This document shows positions 43,077 through 53,040 of a DNA stretch of 59,663 nt, piece after piece. Source of the DNA: Candidatus Thorarchaeota archaeon (GTDB taxonomy: Archaea; Asgardarchaeota; Thorarchaeia; Thorarchaeales; Thorarchaeaceae). Numbering within the stretch: position 1 is the first letter of the stretch; every line of letters starts with the position of its first letter. The DNA is taken from assembly GCA_004524595.1 (NCBI GenBank), contig SDOA01000008.1:1-59663 (forward strand), given 5' to 3'. The position numbers and the translations under genes are program-made. Under the pieces are notes generated by a model. It was not told the origin of the DNA. It saw nothing but the letters and a program-made list of their open reading frames with translations, and ran no database searches.

Positions 43077-43820
43077 TTAGATCTTGAATCTCGAGTATAC
43101 ATGAAAACCTAAAATTGCGAACGGTTTTACAAGCACTTTTAAAAAACGATTTTTTACAAAGAATGGATTTTCCCAAATTAGAAGTACGCCATAGCACTTG
43201 CTATCAGGATCTTCAAAGTAATTTGGAATCACTTTTCCTATCTCTAGACCTGCACGTTTATAGAATCGAACTTCTGGATCAAGAGGTTCTCCCTTGTCAT
43301 TCTTTGCTTCTAGATACTCTTCTGGTGTCATCTTATCTGCGTATTCGCTATACTTTGGAATACGGCCACCAAGTATTCCCCGTTTCAAGTTATTATATAT
43401 CGCATATCTTCCAACTTCAGCCAACAATTTTGTACCAGTCTTTGGAGGAGCGCTAGGTGTCGCGCTTAGGTCTATTCCGAAAATTGTCTCTCCATTGGGT
43501 ATGTGGGACTCTCTTATCATACCATTATCTGTTGCTTCTTTCCATGTTGAGATTGCTTTATGAATATTGTAATGTATTCTCTGAAACGCAACAACACCAA
43601 CGAGACCGTCATTAAACTCAGCAACAAATACACCTTGGGGAAATACCTCTATCCGTGATCTGAACATCTCTTCTGTTGCAGCTTCTCCTGGTGGCCAGGT
43701 TTCATGCTCAACTCGAATAATTTCTGGTATATCTTCCACGCTCGCTTGCCGAATACGAACCTTATCTACCATAAAGAAGCGCTTACACGCAATCGCTAAT
43801 TTGTAGTTTTCTACTATCAC
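43077..43820 (-). CDS. GNAT-family N-acetyltransferase
   Basis: A 247-residue protein with the GNAT fold: VRIRQASVEDIPEIIRVEHETWPPGEAATEEMF at the N-terminus, the strand GVFVAEFNDGLVGVVAFQRI (about 81-100), the coenzyme A-binding helix region PPKTGTKLLAEVGRYAIYNNLKRGILGGRIPKY and a later VRFYKRAGLEIGKVIPNYF. The P-loop GTK stretch is less canonical than Q/RxxGxG/A. ATG at 43820 is called, but ATG at 43772 (MVDKVRIRQ) begins nearer the fold and is a likely alternative. Acceptor substrate unknown. Confidence 0.8.
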   Translation of the reverse strand: MIVENYKLAIACKRFFMVDKVRIRQASVEDIPEIIRVEHETWPPGEAATEEMFRSRIEVFPQGVFVAEFNDGLVGVVAFQRIHYNIHKAISTWKEATDNGMIRESHIPNGETIFGIDLSATPSAPPKTGTKLLAEVGRYAIYNNLKRGILGGRIPKYSEYADKMTPEEYLEAKNDKGEPLDPEVRFYKRAGLEIGKVIPNYFEDPDSKCYGVLLIWENPFFVKNRFLKVLVKPFAILGFHVYSRFKI

Positions 43821-43936
43821 TCACATGCAAATATTTCTCATTTCGAGAGAATGATCCCTACACCATAATTTTGGTGAATAATTCTTAAATGACAATAGAA
43901 TAGGAGTTTGATTATCGCTGCTATCGAGGAGATCTC

Positions 43937-44425
43937 ATGAGAAAGACTTGGCAAGAAAAAACATTTGATAAGGAAGGTTATCCAAAGGTCTTGACACTAA
44001 ATAGTAATTTTCCGTGTTTCAAAGCTCTGCAGAAGATGGGAGTTCAAGAAGGAGAAGAAATCGTTTTAGTTAATCCTAGTCAAGTTATTGAGGTAATGAA
44101 AGCTGTACCAAAAGGGAAACTCATCACCATTCAAGAGATCTGCATGAAGATTGCCAAGGATTTCAGAGTGAAAGGGTGTTGTTCCCTGACTGCTGGTATC
44201 TTCATAACAATCGCAGCAAATGCAATGGATGAAGCTATTAAGGAAAATAAGAATCTTGACATTCCCTATTGGAGAACGTTAAAAACTGATGGCTTCTTAA
44301 ATGAAAAGTTTCCTGGGGGTCTTGAAGGTCACAAGGCACTTCTTGAAAAAGAAGGTCATAAAGTAATTAGTAGAGGGACGAAATATTCTGTTCAGGATTT
44401 TGAGAAATTCTTGATTGAATTGTGA
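43937..44425 (+). CDS. Alkyltransferase-like (MGMT-fold) protein lacking the acceptor cysteine
   Basis: The C-terminal part of this 162-residue protein matches the MGMT/Ogt DNA-binding domain: VMKAVPKGKLITIQEICMKIA, then the active-site position, then FPGGLEGHKALLEKEGHKV. Where MGMT has PCHRV, this protein reads IPYWRTLK (109-116), so the alkyl-accepting cysteine is absent. Alkyltransferase-like (ATL) proteins lack that cysteine, bind O6-alkylguanine and hand lesions to repair, usually with PWHR in place of PCHR. This variant is more diverged. The ATG at 43937 follows GAGGAGATCTC. It converges on the TFB gene across a hairpin terminator. It may instead bind another DNA structure. Confidence 0.7.
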   Translation: MRKTWQEKTFDKEGYPKVLTLNSNFPCFKALQKMGVQEGEEIVLVNPSQVIEVMKAVPKGKLITIQEICMKIAKDFRVKGCCSLTAGIFITIAANAMDEAIKENKNLDIPYWRTLKTDGFLNEKFPGGLEGHKALLEKEGHKVISRGTKYSVQDFEKFLIEL

Positions 44426-44489
44426 TTTTTCTACAAATGAGTTCTTGTCATGAGTCTTCTTTTCAAATACACTGTTTGAATCTCTTTGT

Positions 44490-44523
44490 AAAAAAAGAGT
44501 AGGTTGCCCTCTTCTGCAACCTA
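44490..44523 (-). terminator. Hairpin terminator for the TFB gene
   Basis: TAGGTTGC (44500-44507) and GCAACCTA (44516-44523) form an 8-bp perfect stem with an 8-base loop. On the minus strand the stem is followed by a run of seven T (complement of 44490-44496), so it should terminate leftward transcription from the TFB gene ending at 44532, just beyond its stop. Confidence 0.7.
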
Positions 44524-44531
44524 ATCTACGT

Positions 44532-45551
44532 CTAAACAGTCACGGTAATTTCTTCTGGAGAAATGCTTAGTCTGAGTTTGGAAACTAGTTCTTTGTATCG
44601 GTTTCTAATTGTAACCTCAGTGACACCACTTATGCGAGAAATGTCGCGTTGTGTAACTCTACAGTTATGCATTATAGCTGCAACATATATGGCAGCTGCA
44701 GCCAATCCTCTAGGGTCTCTTCCAGTAACAAGACCACGAACGTTCTTAGCCCTTTCAAGAATATCAATTGTGGTACATTGTACCTCTGCAGGTAAGTCAA
44801 GCTCTGAGATGAATCTAGACACGTACATCTCAGGCGATGAAATGGGCATGCGTATCTTTAATTTCGTCACAAGCATTCTGTAGTGCGCTGAGATCTTCTT
44901 CTTGTTCTCCCTGCTGTGTTCTGCAATCTCCTCGATGGATCGAGGTGATCCTCTATGTCTGCAAGCCGCATAAACAGCTGCAGCAGCTGTTGCATCAATA
45001 CTTCTACTACGCCAAAGCCTTCCAGCAATGAGTTTTCTATACATACGTGCGGCGTGCTCTTTGAGAGCTGGTGATAGTCCAAGTTGAGATGACAACCTGT
45101 CAATCTCTGTCATTGCCTGTGCGAGATTACGGTCAAGGCTTGAATGAACGCGTGTTCGTATTTGCCATTTGCGAAGTCGATAGATCTGCGCCCGTTGTTT
45201 TGCACTAAAGGCTCCACCTTTTCCATCACGATCTCTCCAATCAATAATTGTCGAGAGACCTTTGTCGTGCATTCCAAGAGCGGCAGGAGCTCCAGTCCGA
45301 GAACGTGAATCCCTCTCATCTGACGTGAAAGCACGCCATTCTGGTCCAGAATCGATCCTGTGGTCCGAAAGTACCAACCCGCATGAGGCACAGATCACCT
45401 CACCCTTCTCATTATCCCTCACAACCTGCGTTGCTCCGCATTCAGGACATGACATATTCGGTGTCTGTACTATTCCTATTTCCTCTCTTCTTCCTTCTTC
45501 TAATGTATTTACTGCTGAATTAACTGCCATTTTAGCACTTATTCCCTCCAA
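44532..45551 (-). CDS. tfb: Transcription initiation factor TFB (first of a tandem pair)
   Basis: TFIIB homologue that bridges TBP and RNA polymerase at archaeal promoters. The zinc ribbon is CPEC...CASC (about 35-58), the B-reader/linker follows with LSDHRIDSGPEWRAF, and two cyclin repeats run from about 120 to 330 with the typical RSIDATAAAAVYAACR and DPRGLAAAAIYVAAI motifs. Length 339. The TTG at 45551 could be replaced by ATG 45530, which still leaves the zinc ribbon intact. The DNA just before it holds an inverted repeat (CGAGGG / CCCTCG, near 45568-45588) that may fold in the leader. It is followed by a hairpin terminator at 44523. A second tfb lies 75 bases upstream. Confidence 0.93.
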   Translation of the reverse strand: MEGISAKMAVNSAVNTLEEGRREEIGIVQTPNMSCPECGATQVVRDNEKGEVICASCGLVLSDHRIDSGPEWRAFTSDERDSRSRTGAPAALGMHDKGLSTIIDWRDRDGKGGAFSAKQRAQIYRLRKWQIRTRVHSSLDRNLAQAMTEIDRLSSQLGLSPALKEHAARMYRKLIAGRLWRSRSIDATAAAAVYAACRHRGSPRSIEEIAEHSRENKKKISAHYRMLVTKLKIRMPISSPEMYVSRFISELDLPAEVQCTTIDILERAKNVRGLVTGRDPRGLAAAAIYVAAIMHNCRVTQRDISRISGVTEVTIRNRYKELVSKLRLSISPEEITVTV

Positions 45552-45625
45552 TGACCTGGTTCTTGGCGAGGGCCCAGGATCCCTCGGTGGCCTTTGATTG
45601 TATTATTACTCTCTTCAATAATATA

Positions 45626-46582
45626 TCACGGTGCCATTGTGATGCCTAGTTTCTGAACGAGTTCTTTATACCGGTTTCGCACTGTCACTTCCGTAACGCC
45701 TGCAGCCATTGCTATGTCTCTCTGTGTTACTCGGTGGTCTGTCAAAATACTTGCAATATAAATAGCAGCAGCTGCCAGTCCGCGGGGATCTCTTCCTGTG
45801 ACCAGTGTCCTGTTCTCTTTGGCCTGTTCAAGAATCTCGATGACTTTCTGTTGAACAATGCCTGGCAGACTGAGCTCGGTGATAAATCTCGGTACATAGT
45901 TTGCTGGGTCTGAGATTGGCATTCGAAGCTTCAACTTTTCCACGAGAAGCCTGTAATGTTGCCCAATCTTCTTGCGATTTACTCGTGAGTGTCTTGCTAT
46001 CTCTTCCAGCGAACGTGGCGCATTTCGCAATCTGCAAGCCGCATAAATTGCAGCTCCAACCATAGCGTCGATGCTCCTGCTCCGTGCAAGTCGTCGAACT
46101 ATTAGTTTTCTATAGAGTAGTGCTGCTAGTTCCTTAATGCTCTTATTAAGTCCGAGCTGTGAGGATAGTCTGTCTAGCTCGCTCATTGCTTGTGCAAGGT
46201 TCCTGTCCACTGAACTGTGAACTCTGGTGCGTATCTGCCACTTTCTGAGTCGGTAAATCTCTGAGCGCTTCTTCGCTGTGAATCGCTTGCCTTGAGAGTC
46301 ATGGTCTCGCCAATCAATCATTGTTGAGAGGCCCTTATCGTGAATTGCATAGTTAGTCGGGGCTCCTGCTCGTGAACGTGCATCTTTCTCATCCGAAGTA
46401 AAGGCACGCCATTCAGGTCCGCTATCGATCCTGTGCTCAGAAACAACCAATCCACAGGAGGCACATATTCTCTCTCCCTTCTCAAGGTCTTGTACGACGT
46501 CCTTCGACCCACATTCAGGGCACACAAAACCCGTATCTCCCCTTGATTTTTCTGGCTGCTTTCTGTCAGTCCGTGATGACAT
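45626..46582 (-). CDS. tfb: Transcription initiation factor TFB (second copy)
   Basis: The 318-residue paralogue is highly similar to the gene downstream in the same orientation. It has the N-terminal zinc ribbon CPEC...CASC, the EHRIDSGPEWRAFTSDEKDARSRAGAP linker and the two cyclin repeats with RSIDAMVGAAIYAACR and DPRGLAAAAIYIASI. The shared sequence points to a tandem duplication. Several archaea keep multiple TFBs for different promoter sets. It is probably transcribed from a TATA region near 46734-46745, upstream of a leader of about 130 bases, and the downstream tfb may share that transcript or start from its own promoter. Confidence 0.93.
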   Translation of the reverse strand: MSSRTDRKQPEKSRGDTGFVCPECGSKDVVQDLEKGERICASCGLVVSEHRIDSGPEWRAFTSDEKDARSRAGAPTNYAIHDKGLSTMIDWRDHDSQGKRFTAKKRSEIYRLRKWQIRTRVHSSVDRNLAQAMSELDRLSSQLGLNKSIKELAALLYRKLIVRRLARSRSIDAMVGAAIYAACRLRNAPRSLEEIARHSRVNRKKIGQHYRLLVEKLKLRMPISDPANYVPRFITELSLPGIVQQKVIEILEQAKENRTLVTGRDPRGLAAAAIYIASILTDHRVTQRDIAMAAGVTEVTVRNRYKELVQKLGITMAP

Positions 46583-46870
46583 GATCTCTCGCTCTCCTCA
46601 ATCTAACTGGGGTAAGAAGTCAAGTAAGTCTGGAATGGACTTGTCATCAAGTAGTTCTGGATGGCGCAGAAGAACCTCAGAAACCGTTTTCAATCCCCGT
46701 TCAGATTCCGTATTATAAGCCTTTCAATACGCTTATATATAAATAAGCATCATTTACACTTATAAATGTATCGTTTATAGTATACACTAAGATATTCTTT
46801 TAGGCGCTAATATCTCTGAGGAACTCTTTTGATATAAGCGTTGCGAAAGGGCTGGGCCATGCGATTTCTC
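46583..46870 (-). promoter_or_regulatory. Promoter region of the tandem TFB genes
   Basis: The 288-base gap is AT-rich and holds no ORF. On the minus strand GCTTATTTATATATAAGCG (around 46727-46745) contains a strong TATA-like TTATATATAA, placing a start near 46715 and a leader of about 130 bases. A partly self-complementary stretch with TTATAAATG and TTTATAG lies near 46754-46790. A 16-base sequence TTGCGAAAGGGCTGGG at 46841-46856 recurs with one change at 48606-48621. Confidence 0.5.
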
Positions 46871-47722
46871 TCAATTTTTCAGGTCTTGAATCTCACTCCA
46901 TGGTCTGCCTCTGTTTCGAACGATCCACCAGATAGCTTTTTTCAATGATTTCCTCATCTTAACCCCTGAGACTGAGGTCTCTCCCGTTTCCAAGTCGAAT
47001 CTTAACTCACCAAGAGCAGTCCTGATCCGTCCAAGTCCTTCAAGATTGGTCGTAAGACCCATCCCAAGAGCTGTCAGGATCTCATACCCGTAGGCTGTGA
47101 GCCAGAGTTCTCGGAGGTCTACTTCATTTCCTTGTACTCCGATCTGAACTTGTTTCATCTCAACCTCTCGAAGATTGATGATCTGTTGTGCACCCTTTGC
47201 TATCTCGCCATGCTTGGTGAGTAGTCCTTCTAGCTTGAGACCAGTAGTTGCCTTGTTCTTGTCCACAGCCTTAGCAATCTCGTAGACTAGTGCTTCTCTC
47301 ACCTGCTTACGGGCAATTTCGATGGGAGTGTCTTCCTGGAGCGAGCCGAAGAGTTCAGACAGGTCGCAGTCGATGAACCCATACTCCTGCAGTCCCAGAG
47401 CACAGAGAAGGTCCTGCTGCACCCGCCTGCTTGTCCCGAACTGCTCTGCTACATGACGCAGAAAGGACCACGGATATCCAGTCATCGGTCGCTTGTAGAC
47501 TGCCTGTTCCTGTCTGAGCCAGGAGTGGATTGCATCGTCACTCTGGAACTGGTTGCTACTCAGCACGAGTATCTGAAGGGAGGCGTAGGAGCTGAGGGGG
47601 CTCAGGTCGATGGACTGTATCCTCTTCCACGAGAGATTGATCCCAACAACGTCATCCTCCACCTCCCACTCCAGTTCCTCCATAGTGCCATCTCCTGTGG
47701 TATACGTCAGTACAATCGTCAT
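46871..47722 (-). CDS. Leucine-rich N-terminal protein, unknown function
   Basis: Of 283 residues, the first 60 resemble one or two leucine-rich repeats (GINLSWKRIQSIDLSPLSSYASLQILVLSSNQF). The rest is helical and shows no known domain; PMTGYPWSFLRHVAEQFGTSRRVQQDLLCALG looks like a helix-turn-helix-like bundle, and the C-terminus is basic and Trp-rich (KKAIWWIVRNRGRPW). Local base composition is more GC-rich than most neighbours, possibly reflecting a different history. The ATG at 47722 lies in a gap with the toxin-antitoxin pair. LRR-like proteins are common in Asgard archaea, but no function is proposed. Confidence 0.65.
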   Translation of the reverse strand: MTIVLTYTTGDGTMEELEWEVEDDVVGINLSWKRIQSIDLSPLSSYASLQILVLSSNQFQSDDAIHSWLRQEQAVYKRPMTGYPWSFLRHVAEQFGTSRRVQQDLLCALGLQEYGFIDCDLSELFGSLQEDTPIEIARKQVREALVYEIAKAVDKNKATTGLKLEGLLTKHGEIAKGAQQIINLREVEMKQVQIGVQGNEVDLRELWLTAYGYEILTALGMGLTTNLEGLGRIRTALGELRFDLETGETSVSGVKMRKSLKKAIWWIVRNRGRPWSEIQDLKN

Positions 47723-47908
47723 GGCGCCCGTGCCCTCATCTCATAATAATTGAACAAACACCTAGAAAAGCATTCCGCGGTCTCTCTAATGAACTACTAT
47801 CTTATGTAAAAAGAGAATGACACGGAGCCTTACAGAGAAGTATTCAAAGATGCAGATGTACTTCTAGATAATGATAAAAACATTGAAGTCTATCCTAGGA
47901 CAGTAAAC

Positions 47909-48232
47909 ATGAATGAGGTATTTCTAGTGTTAAAAGATATCAACATGCCCTCTAAGGAGCAGTTGGCAGAGTTCTCCAAGCGGCACCACATTAGAAAACT
48001 TGCTCTTTTTGGGTCAATACTTCGTGAAGACTTTGGTCCTGACAGCGACATTGATGTTTTAATTGAGTTCGAAGCTGGACATATTCCAGGACTCTTTGAC
48101 CTGATGAAGATGGAAGAGGAGCTTTCAAACCTGTTTGGTAGAAATGTTGACTTACGGACACCTCAGGACCTAAGCAGATACTTTCGTGATGAAGTCTTAG
48201 AGAAGGCGGAGGTCCAGTACCTTGCATCCTGA
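47909..48232 (+). CDS. mntA: MntA-like minimal nucleotidyltransferase (antitoxin)
   Basis: The 107-residue protein has the polymerase-beta nucleotidyltransferase core: GS at 35-36 (LFGSILRE), DxD at 47/49 (DSDIDV) and a third Asp in NVDLRTP (about 88). Minimal nucleotidyltransferases of this size pair with HEPN-domain HepT toxins. Known MntA enzymes AMPylate the toxin's tyrosine to silence it. The HEPN gene follows with an 11-base overlap. ATG at 47945 is an alternative start. The region upstream (47723-47908) is AT-rich without other genes. Confidence 0.85.
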   Translation: MNEVFLVLKDINMPSKEQLAEFSKRHHIRKLALFGSILREDFGPDSDIDVLIEFEAGHIPGLFDLMKMEEELSNLFGRNVDLRTPQDLSRYFRDEVLEKAEVQYLAS

Positions 48233-48560
48233 TGAAACACGGCTTCGTCATATGCTTGATGCAACTTGCGAAGCTCTCTCTTTTGTCTCAGGAAAAAAGC
48301 GAATAGATTTTGTATCGGACAGAATTCTTGTCCTAGCCTTGATTCAACTTCTCGAAATAATAGGTGAAGCTGCAAGTGGGATCTCTACCGAATTTCAGAA
48401 CAATCATCAAGAGATTCCTTGGAACTCTATGATCAAAATGCGCCACAGATTGATTCATGGTTACTTCGATGTTGATGAAGATATTATCTGGAAGACAATA
48501 ACTAGTGATTTACCCCTGTTGCGAAAGAATCTAGAACTCATTTTGAAAGACTTTGAATAA
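48222..48560 (+). CDS. hepT: HepT-like HEPN toxin
   Basis: The 112-residue HEPN (DUF86) protein is helical with the RNase motif R74-x4-H79 followed by Y81 (RHRLIHGY), the RX4HXY that defines HepT. HEPN toxins cut RNA. The tyrosine is the AMPylation target in characterised pairs. TTG at 48222 overlaps the mntA stop, so translation is coupled. Also present are the N-terminal helices ([17 protein letters not shown]) and the C-terminal [16 protein letters not shown]. It is a plausible stress or anti-mobile-element module. Confidence 0.85.
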   Translation: MHPDETRLRHMLDATCEALSFVSGKKRIDFVSDRILVLALIQLLEIIGEAASGISTEFQNNHQEIPWNSMIKMRHRLIHGYFDVDEDIIWKTITSDLPLLRKNLELILKDFE

Positions 48561-48739
48561 TAATCTGACAATATATCACTGAAACCATTACATTATTTTG
48601 AAGCCTTGCGAAAGGGTTGGGATTCGATAAAATCGCAGAATTTTGGGAAATCCTCTCGATTTTTGGAACCACTCATTTGATTCGTTGCTTTATCCTCACT
48701 ACAGTCCCCCGGTTTATTGAATCAAGCCTTTGTACGTTG

Positions 48740-48967
48740 CTATTTCAAATATGTTCTCTCGAACTCATCCCAATTCATAGCCTTAATTCCCCACTCACGG
48801 GCACTGGCTAGCCGTCCCGCACCAGGTCTTTCAGCAATCACAAGGAGATCCGTTGACTTATTGAGTGAAATGAATTTGTGTCCCTTTCCTTCAATGTACG
48901 CCTTGAGTTGTTCCTTCGTATATCCTTCAACTTTACCAGTAACATATACCTTCATAGTAACTCCCAT
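48740..48967 (-). CDS. Stand-alone BRCT-domain protein
   Basis: The 75-residue protein is a single BRCT domain: KVYVTGKVEGYTKEQLKAYIEGKGHKFI, then KSTDLLVIAERPGAGRLASAREWGIKAMNWDEF. It resembles the C-terminal BRCT of the neighbouring LigA ([12 protein letters not shown]..., [30 protein letters not shown]), so it may have split from or been duplicated from it. It is oriented divergently from ligA, which starts 170 bases away. ATG at 48955 (after GVT) is an alternative start. A phosphopeptide or DNA-end role is possible. Confidence 0.75.
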   Translation of the reverse strand: MGVTMKVYVTGKVEGYTKEQLKAYIEGKGHKFISLNKSTDLLVIAERPGAGRLASAREWGIKAMNWDEFERTYLK

Positions 48968-49091
48968 AATCTAGATACCTCAATCAATATTTAAACTCCA
49001 ACAATTACTTCAAAATCGCACTCTGAAGGCCTGACCTAGTATCTCTTGTTTATGAATGCTTAAATTGTGACATGCTATACCCTCTGTGTAG

Positions 49092-51194
<2,103 letters not shown>

Positions 51195-51198
51195 AGTC

Positions 51199-51756
51199 TC
51201 ACACATCATCTTCTTGAATGATATCATTTGCTAGAGCTTTGAAAGCCTCCTGAATATTCTCACCCGTATCCAATCTAATGAAGAAGATTGGGAGAAGACG
51301 TGTTCTAGCAATCTCTCGAAGGGCATCCATCTGACCTTTTTCCCACTTCCTTGCCTTATCTACAATCATAATTGCAGGTAATCCCCTTCCAACATGGATC
51401 TCAATTGAGTCTATGAAGTTAGAGAGCTCCGACGGTAGGTTCTCCCTCTCCGGGTCTGCGCAGTACACAAGACCCGTAAACCGACGAAAGTAGTCACGAG
51501 GTTCAAGAGCATTATACAGTTCCCAGACCCAAGGTCCGTGTAGTTCCAGATCTAACTCCAAGGTTGTGATGGCACCATCTTTGGACACTGTAACATGCTT
51601 TGTCCACTCATCTTGAGGCCAAGGTTTTTCAAGTGACTCCCTCGCTATCGTTCTAGGGTCAGATAATGTTCTATCTAACAATTTTACACAGAAACTAAAA
51701 CCTAGCTCTTCGTTTCCAGCTATTAGAATTCTATAAGTATCAGGTCTCGAACTCAT
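51199..51756 (-). CDS. Ras-like GTPase-fold protein with degenerate P-loop
   Basis: The 185-residue protein follows the strand/helix order of small GTPases (YRILIAGNEELGFSFCVKLL at the P-loop, then DYFRRFTGLVYCADPE, LPAIMIVDKARKW and LLPIFFIRLDTGENIQEAFKALA). The P-loop reads GNEELGFS (14-21), with Phe where the GTP-contacting Lys belongs, and the NKxD motif reads VDKA. Nucleotide binding is therefore doubtful; it may be a pseudo-GTPase of the Arf/Rab type abundant in Asgard archaea. TTG or ATG start at 51756 follows GGAGGTGGC. It converges with ligA and lies 110 bases from the DtxR gene. Confidence 0.7.
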   Translation of the reverse strand: MSSRPDTYRILIAGNEELGFSFCVKLLDRTLSDPRTIARESLEKPWPQDEWTKHVTVSKDGAITTLELDLELHGPWVWELYNALEPRDYFRRFTGLVYCADPERENLPSELSNFIDSIEIHVGRGLPAIMIVDKARKWEKGQMDALREIARTRLLPIFFIRLDTGENIQEAFKALANDIIQEDDV

Positions 51757-51867
51757 ATCGCCACCTCCTTTAATATAGTTCTAGAATTGACTACTCTCAA
51801 AATAACTAATGACAAAACTTGTTGAAAAGATATTTGGTTATTTTGAAAAGCCCATTCTAGCTGATTT

Positions 51868-52275
51868 TTACTTCTTTTTTGATATCTTCTCAAGATATTC
51901 AGAGAGTTTTTCGATGGTCTGCCTGTTGATGATATGCTCAATCTGACATGCGTCGTTCAAAGCTATCTCTTCGTCAACACCTATGCAACGTAGAAAGTTG
52001 AAAATTGTACGATGCCGACGATTCAATCTCTCAGCAATCTCTTTTCCCTTCTTTGTTAAATTGGCATGTTGATACCGATGATATTCAACCATTCCAAGTG
52101 AATTCAATTTTTGTAAGGCTGCGGTTACACTAGGGGCTTTGACAGATAGTCTCTTGGCAATATCAGAGGAGGCAGCAGCACCAAACTCATCTTCAAGCTC
52201 GTAGATAGTCTTGACATACATCTCTAATGCTTGGGTTAGCTCCAACTCTCCAGCAATTGTTTCACTCTTTGTCAT
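51868..52275 (-). CDS. DtxR/MntR-family metal-dependent transcriptional regulator
   Basis: About 135 residues from ATG 52275 (MTKSETIAGELELTQALEMY), 10 bases after GGAGG. A winged helix-turn-helix (AAASSDIAKRLSVKAPSVTAALQKLNSLGMVEYHRY) is followed by the dimerisation and metal-binding domain (RRHRTIFNFLRCIGVDEEIALNDACQIEHIINRQTIEKL), as in DtxR, IdeR and MntR, which repress on binding Fe2+ or Mn2+. No C-terminal SH3-like domain follows, so it is the short MntR-type form. It overlaps the FeoC-like gene and is last in the feo operon. It is the obvious candidate to bind the palindromes at 55597-55627. Confidence 0.87.
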   Translation of the reverse strand: MTKSETIAGELELTQALEMYVKTIYELEDEFGAAASSDIAKRLSVKAPSVTAALQKLNSLGMVEYHRYQHANLTKKGKEIAERLNRRHRTIFNFLRCIGVDEEIALNDACQIEHIINRQTIEKLSEYLEKISKKK

Positions 52276-52555
52276 TATTGGCAATCCTCCTCGATTTCAC
52301 ATATTGCTCACCTTTCTCTGTAATGAAAAGAACCCTCCCCAATCGGTCAGTTGACCCACATGAATCCGCTAGGGTACATCCTGAGCAGGAAGTGCTCTGT
52401 GTACATTTCTGGTCACTTATACGTAAGTACCCTCTTTTGCAGAGGAGGTCAATCATGTCATCAAGGGTTTCAATCTGAACTCCCACCTGCTTTGCAATCT
52501 CTCTCTTGCTAGTAATACCTTCATCCACAATTATCTCTAGTATTTTGGTTATCAC
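52262..52555 (-). CDS. feoC: FeoC-like winged-helix protein with Fe-S cysteines
   Basis: The 97-residue protein has an N-terminal winged helix (ITKILEIIVDEGITSKREIAKQVGVQIETLDDMIDLLCKRGYL) then a cysteine cluster CTQSTSCSGCTLADSC (about 51-66). FeoC proteins combine this winged helix with a short Cys-rich loop that can bind a 4Fe-4S cluster, and modulate FeoB. It sits between the regulator and membrane-protein genes of the feo operon with overlaps at both ends. The C-terminal GEQYVKSRRI is a further helix. Function as an iron sensor is inferred. Confidence 0.78.
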   Translation of the reverse strand: MITKILEIIVDEGITSKREIAKQVGVQIETLDDMIDLLCKRGYLRISDQKCTQSTSCSGCTLADSCGSTDRLGRVLFITEKGEQYVKSRRIANNDKE

Positions 52556-53040
52556 CCAACAACTACCTCCTTCGTCTTTGGTCTTAATTTATTTCGAAGA
52601 TTTCCTAATACCCAAAGTGCTCCTGTTGAAGTCATAAGAATGATAAACATCCAGAATGAGGGTGTGATATCATTGGAAATATTCCATTCTATCCAGTCAT
52701 CATACCCCAACGCCCATCCCATTGTGTTGGTGATAATTACCATGACCTGCAAGGCAAAGAGAATTGCTGCAAGAATGTATCCTACTGCGATGAATGCATA
52801 TCCCTCCTGTTCATCCTTTGAGAGAGGTCGTACTCCTGTAAGAAAAACTGCTGCTACAATGATGAGAAGTAACCCTCCCACAAGATCCGTAAATCCAACA
52901 ATTAATGGAAGAATACCTAGGCTGACCAGGACCTGAATCAACCCTGCGATTCCGTAAGATAAACCTATGACAAATGCGAGGACTGAAGGCAATGTTCCAT
53001 CTTCAGGAACTCTTATTGAATCAGAATAATTCCTACCCAA
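52552..53040 (-). CDS. Four-pass membrane protein of the feo operon
   Basis: The 162-residue product has about four hydrophobic segments (about 18-39, 41-67, 83-107 and 125-144) and a short basic C-terminal tail (RNKLRPKTKEVVVG). No family is recognised. It lies between feoB's permease part (8-base overlap) and the FeoC-like gene (4-base overlap), so it is made with the iron transporter. It may be an accessory membrane subunit of FeoB. Its short N-terminus is charged, placing it probably inside the cell. Confidence 0.7.
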   Translation of the reverse strand: MGRNYSDSIRVPEDGTLPSVLAFVIGLSYGIAGLIQVLVSLGILPLIVGFTDLVGGLLLIIVAAVFLTGVRPLSKDEQEGYAFIAVGYILAAILFALQVMVIITNTMGWALGYDDWIEWNISNDITPSFWMFIILMTSTGALWVLGNLRNKLRPKTKEVVVG

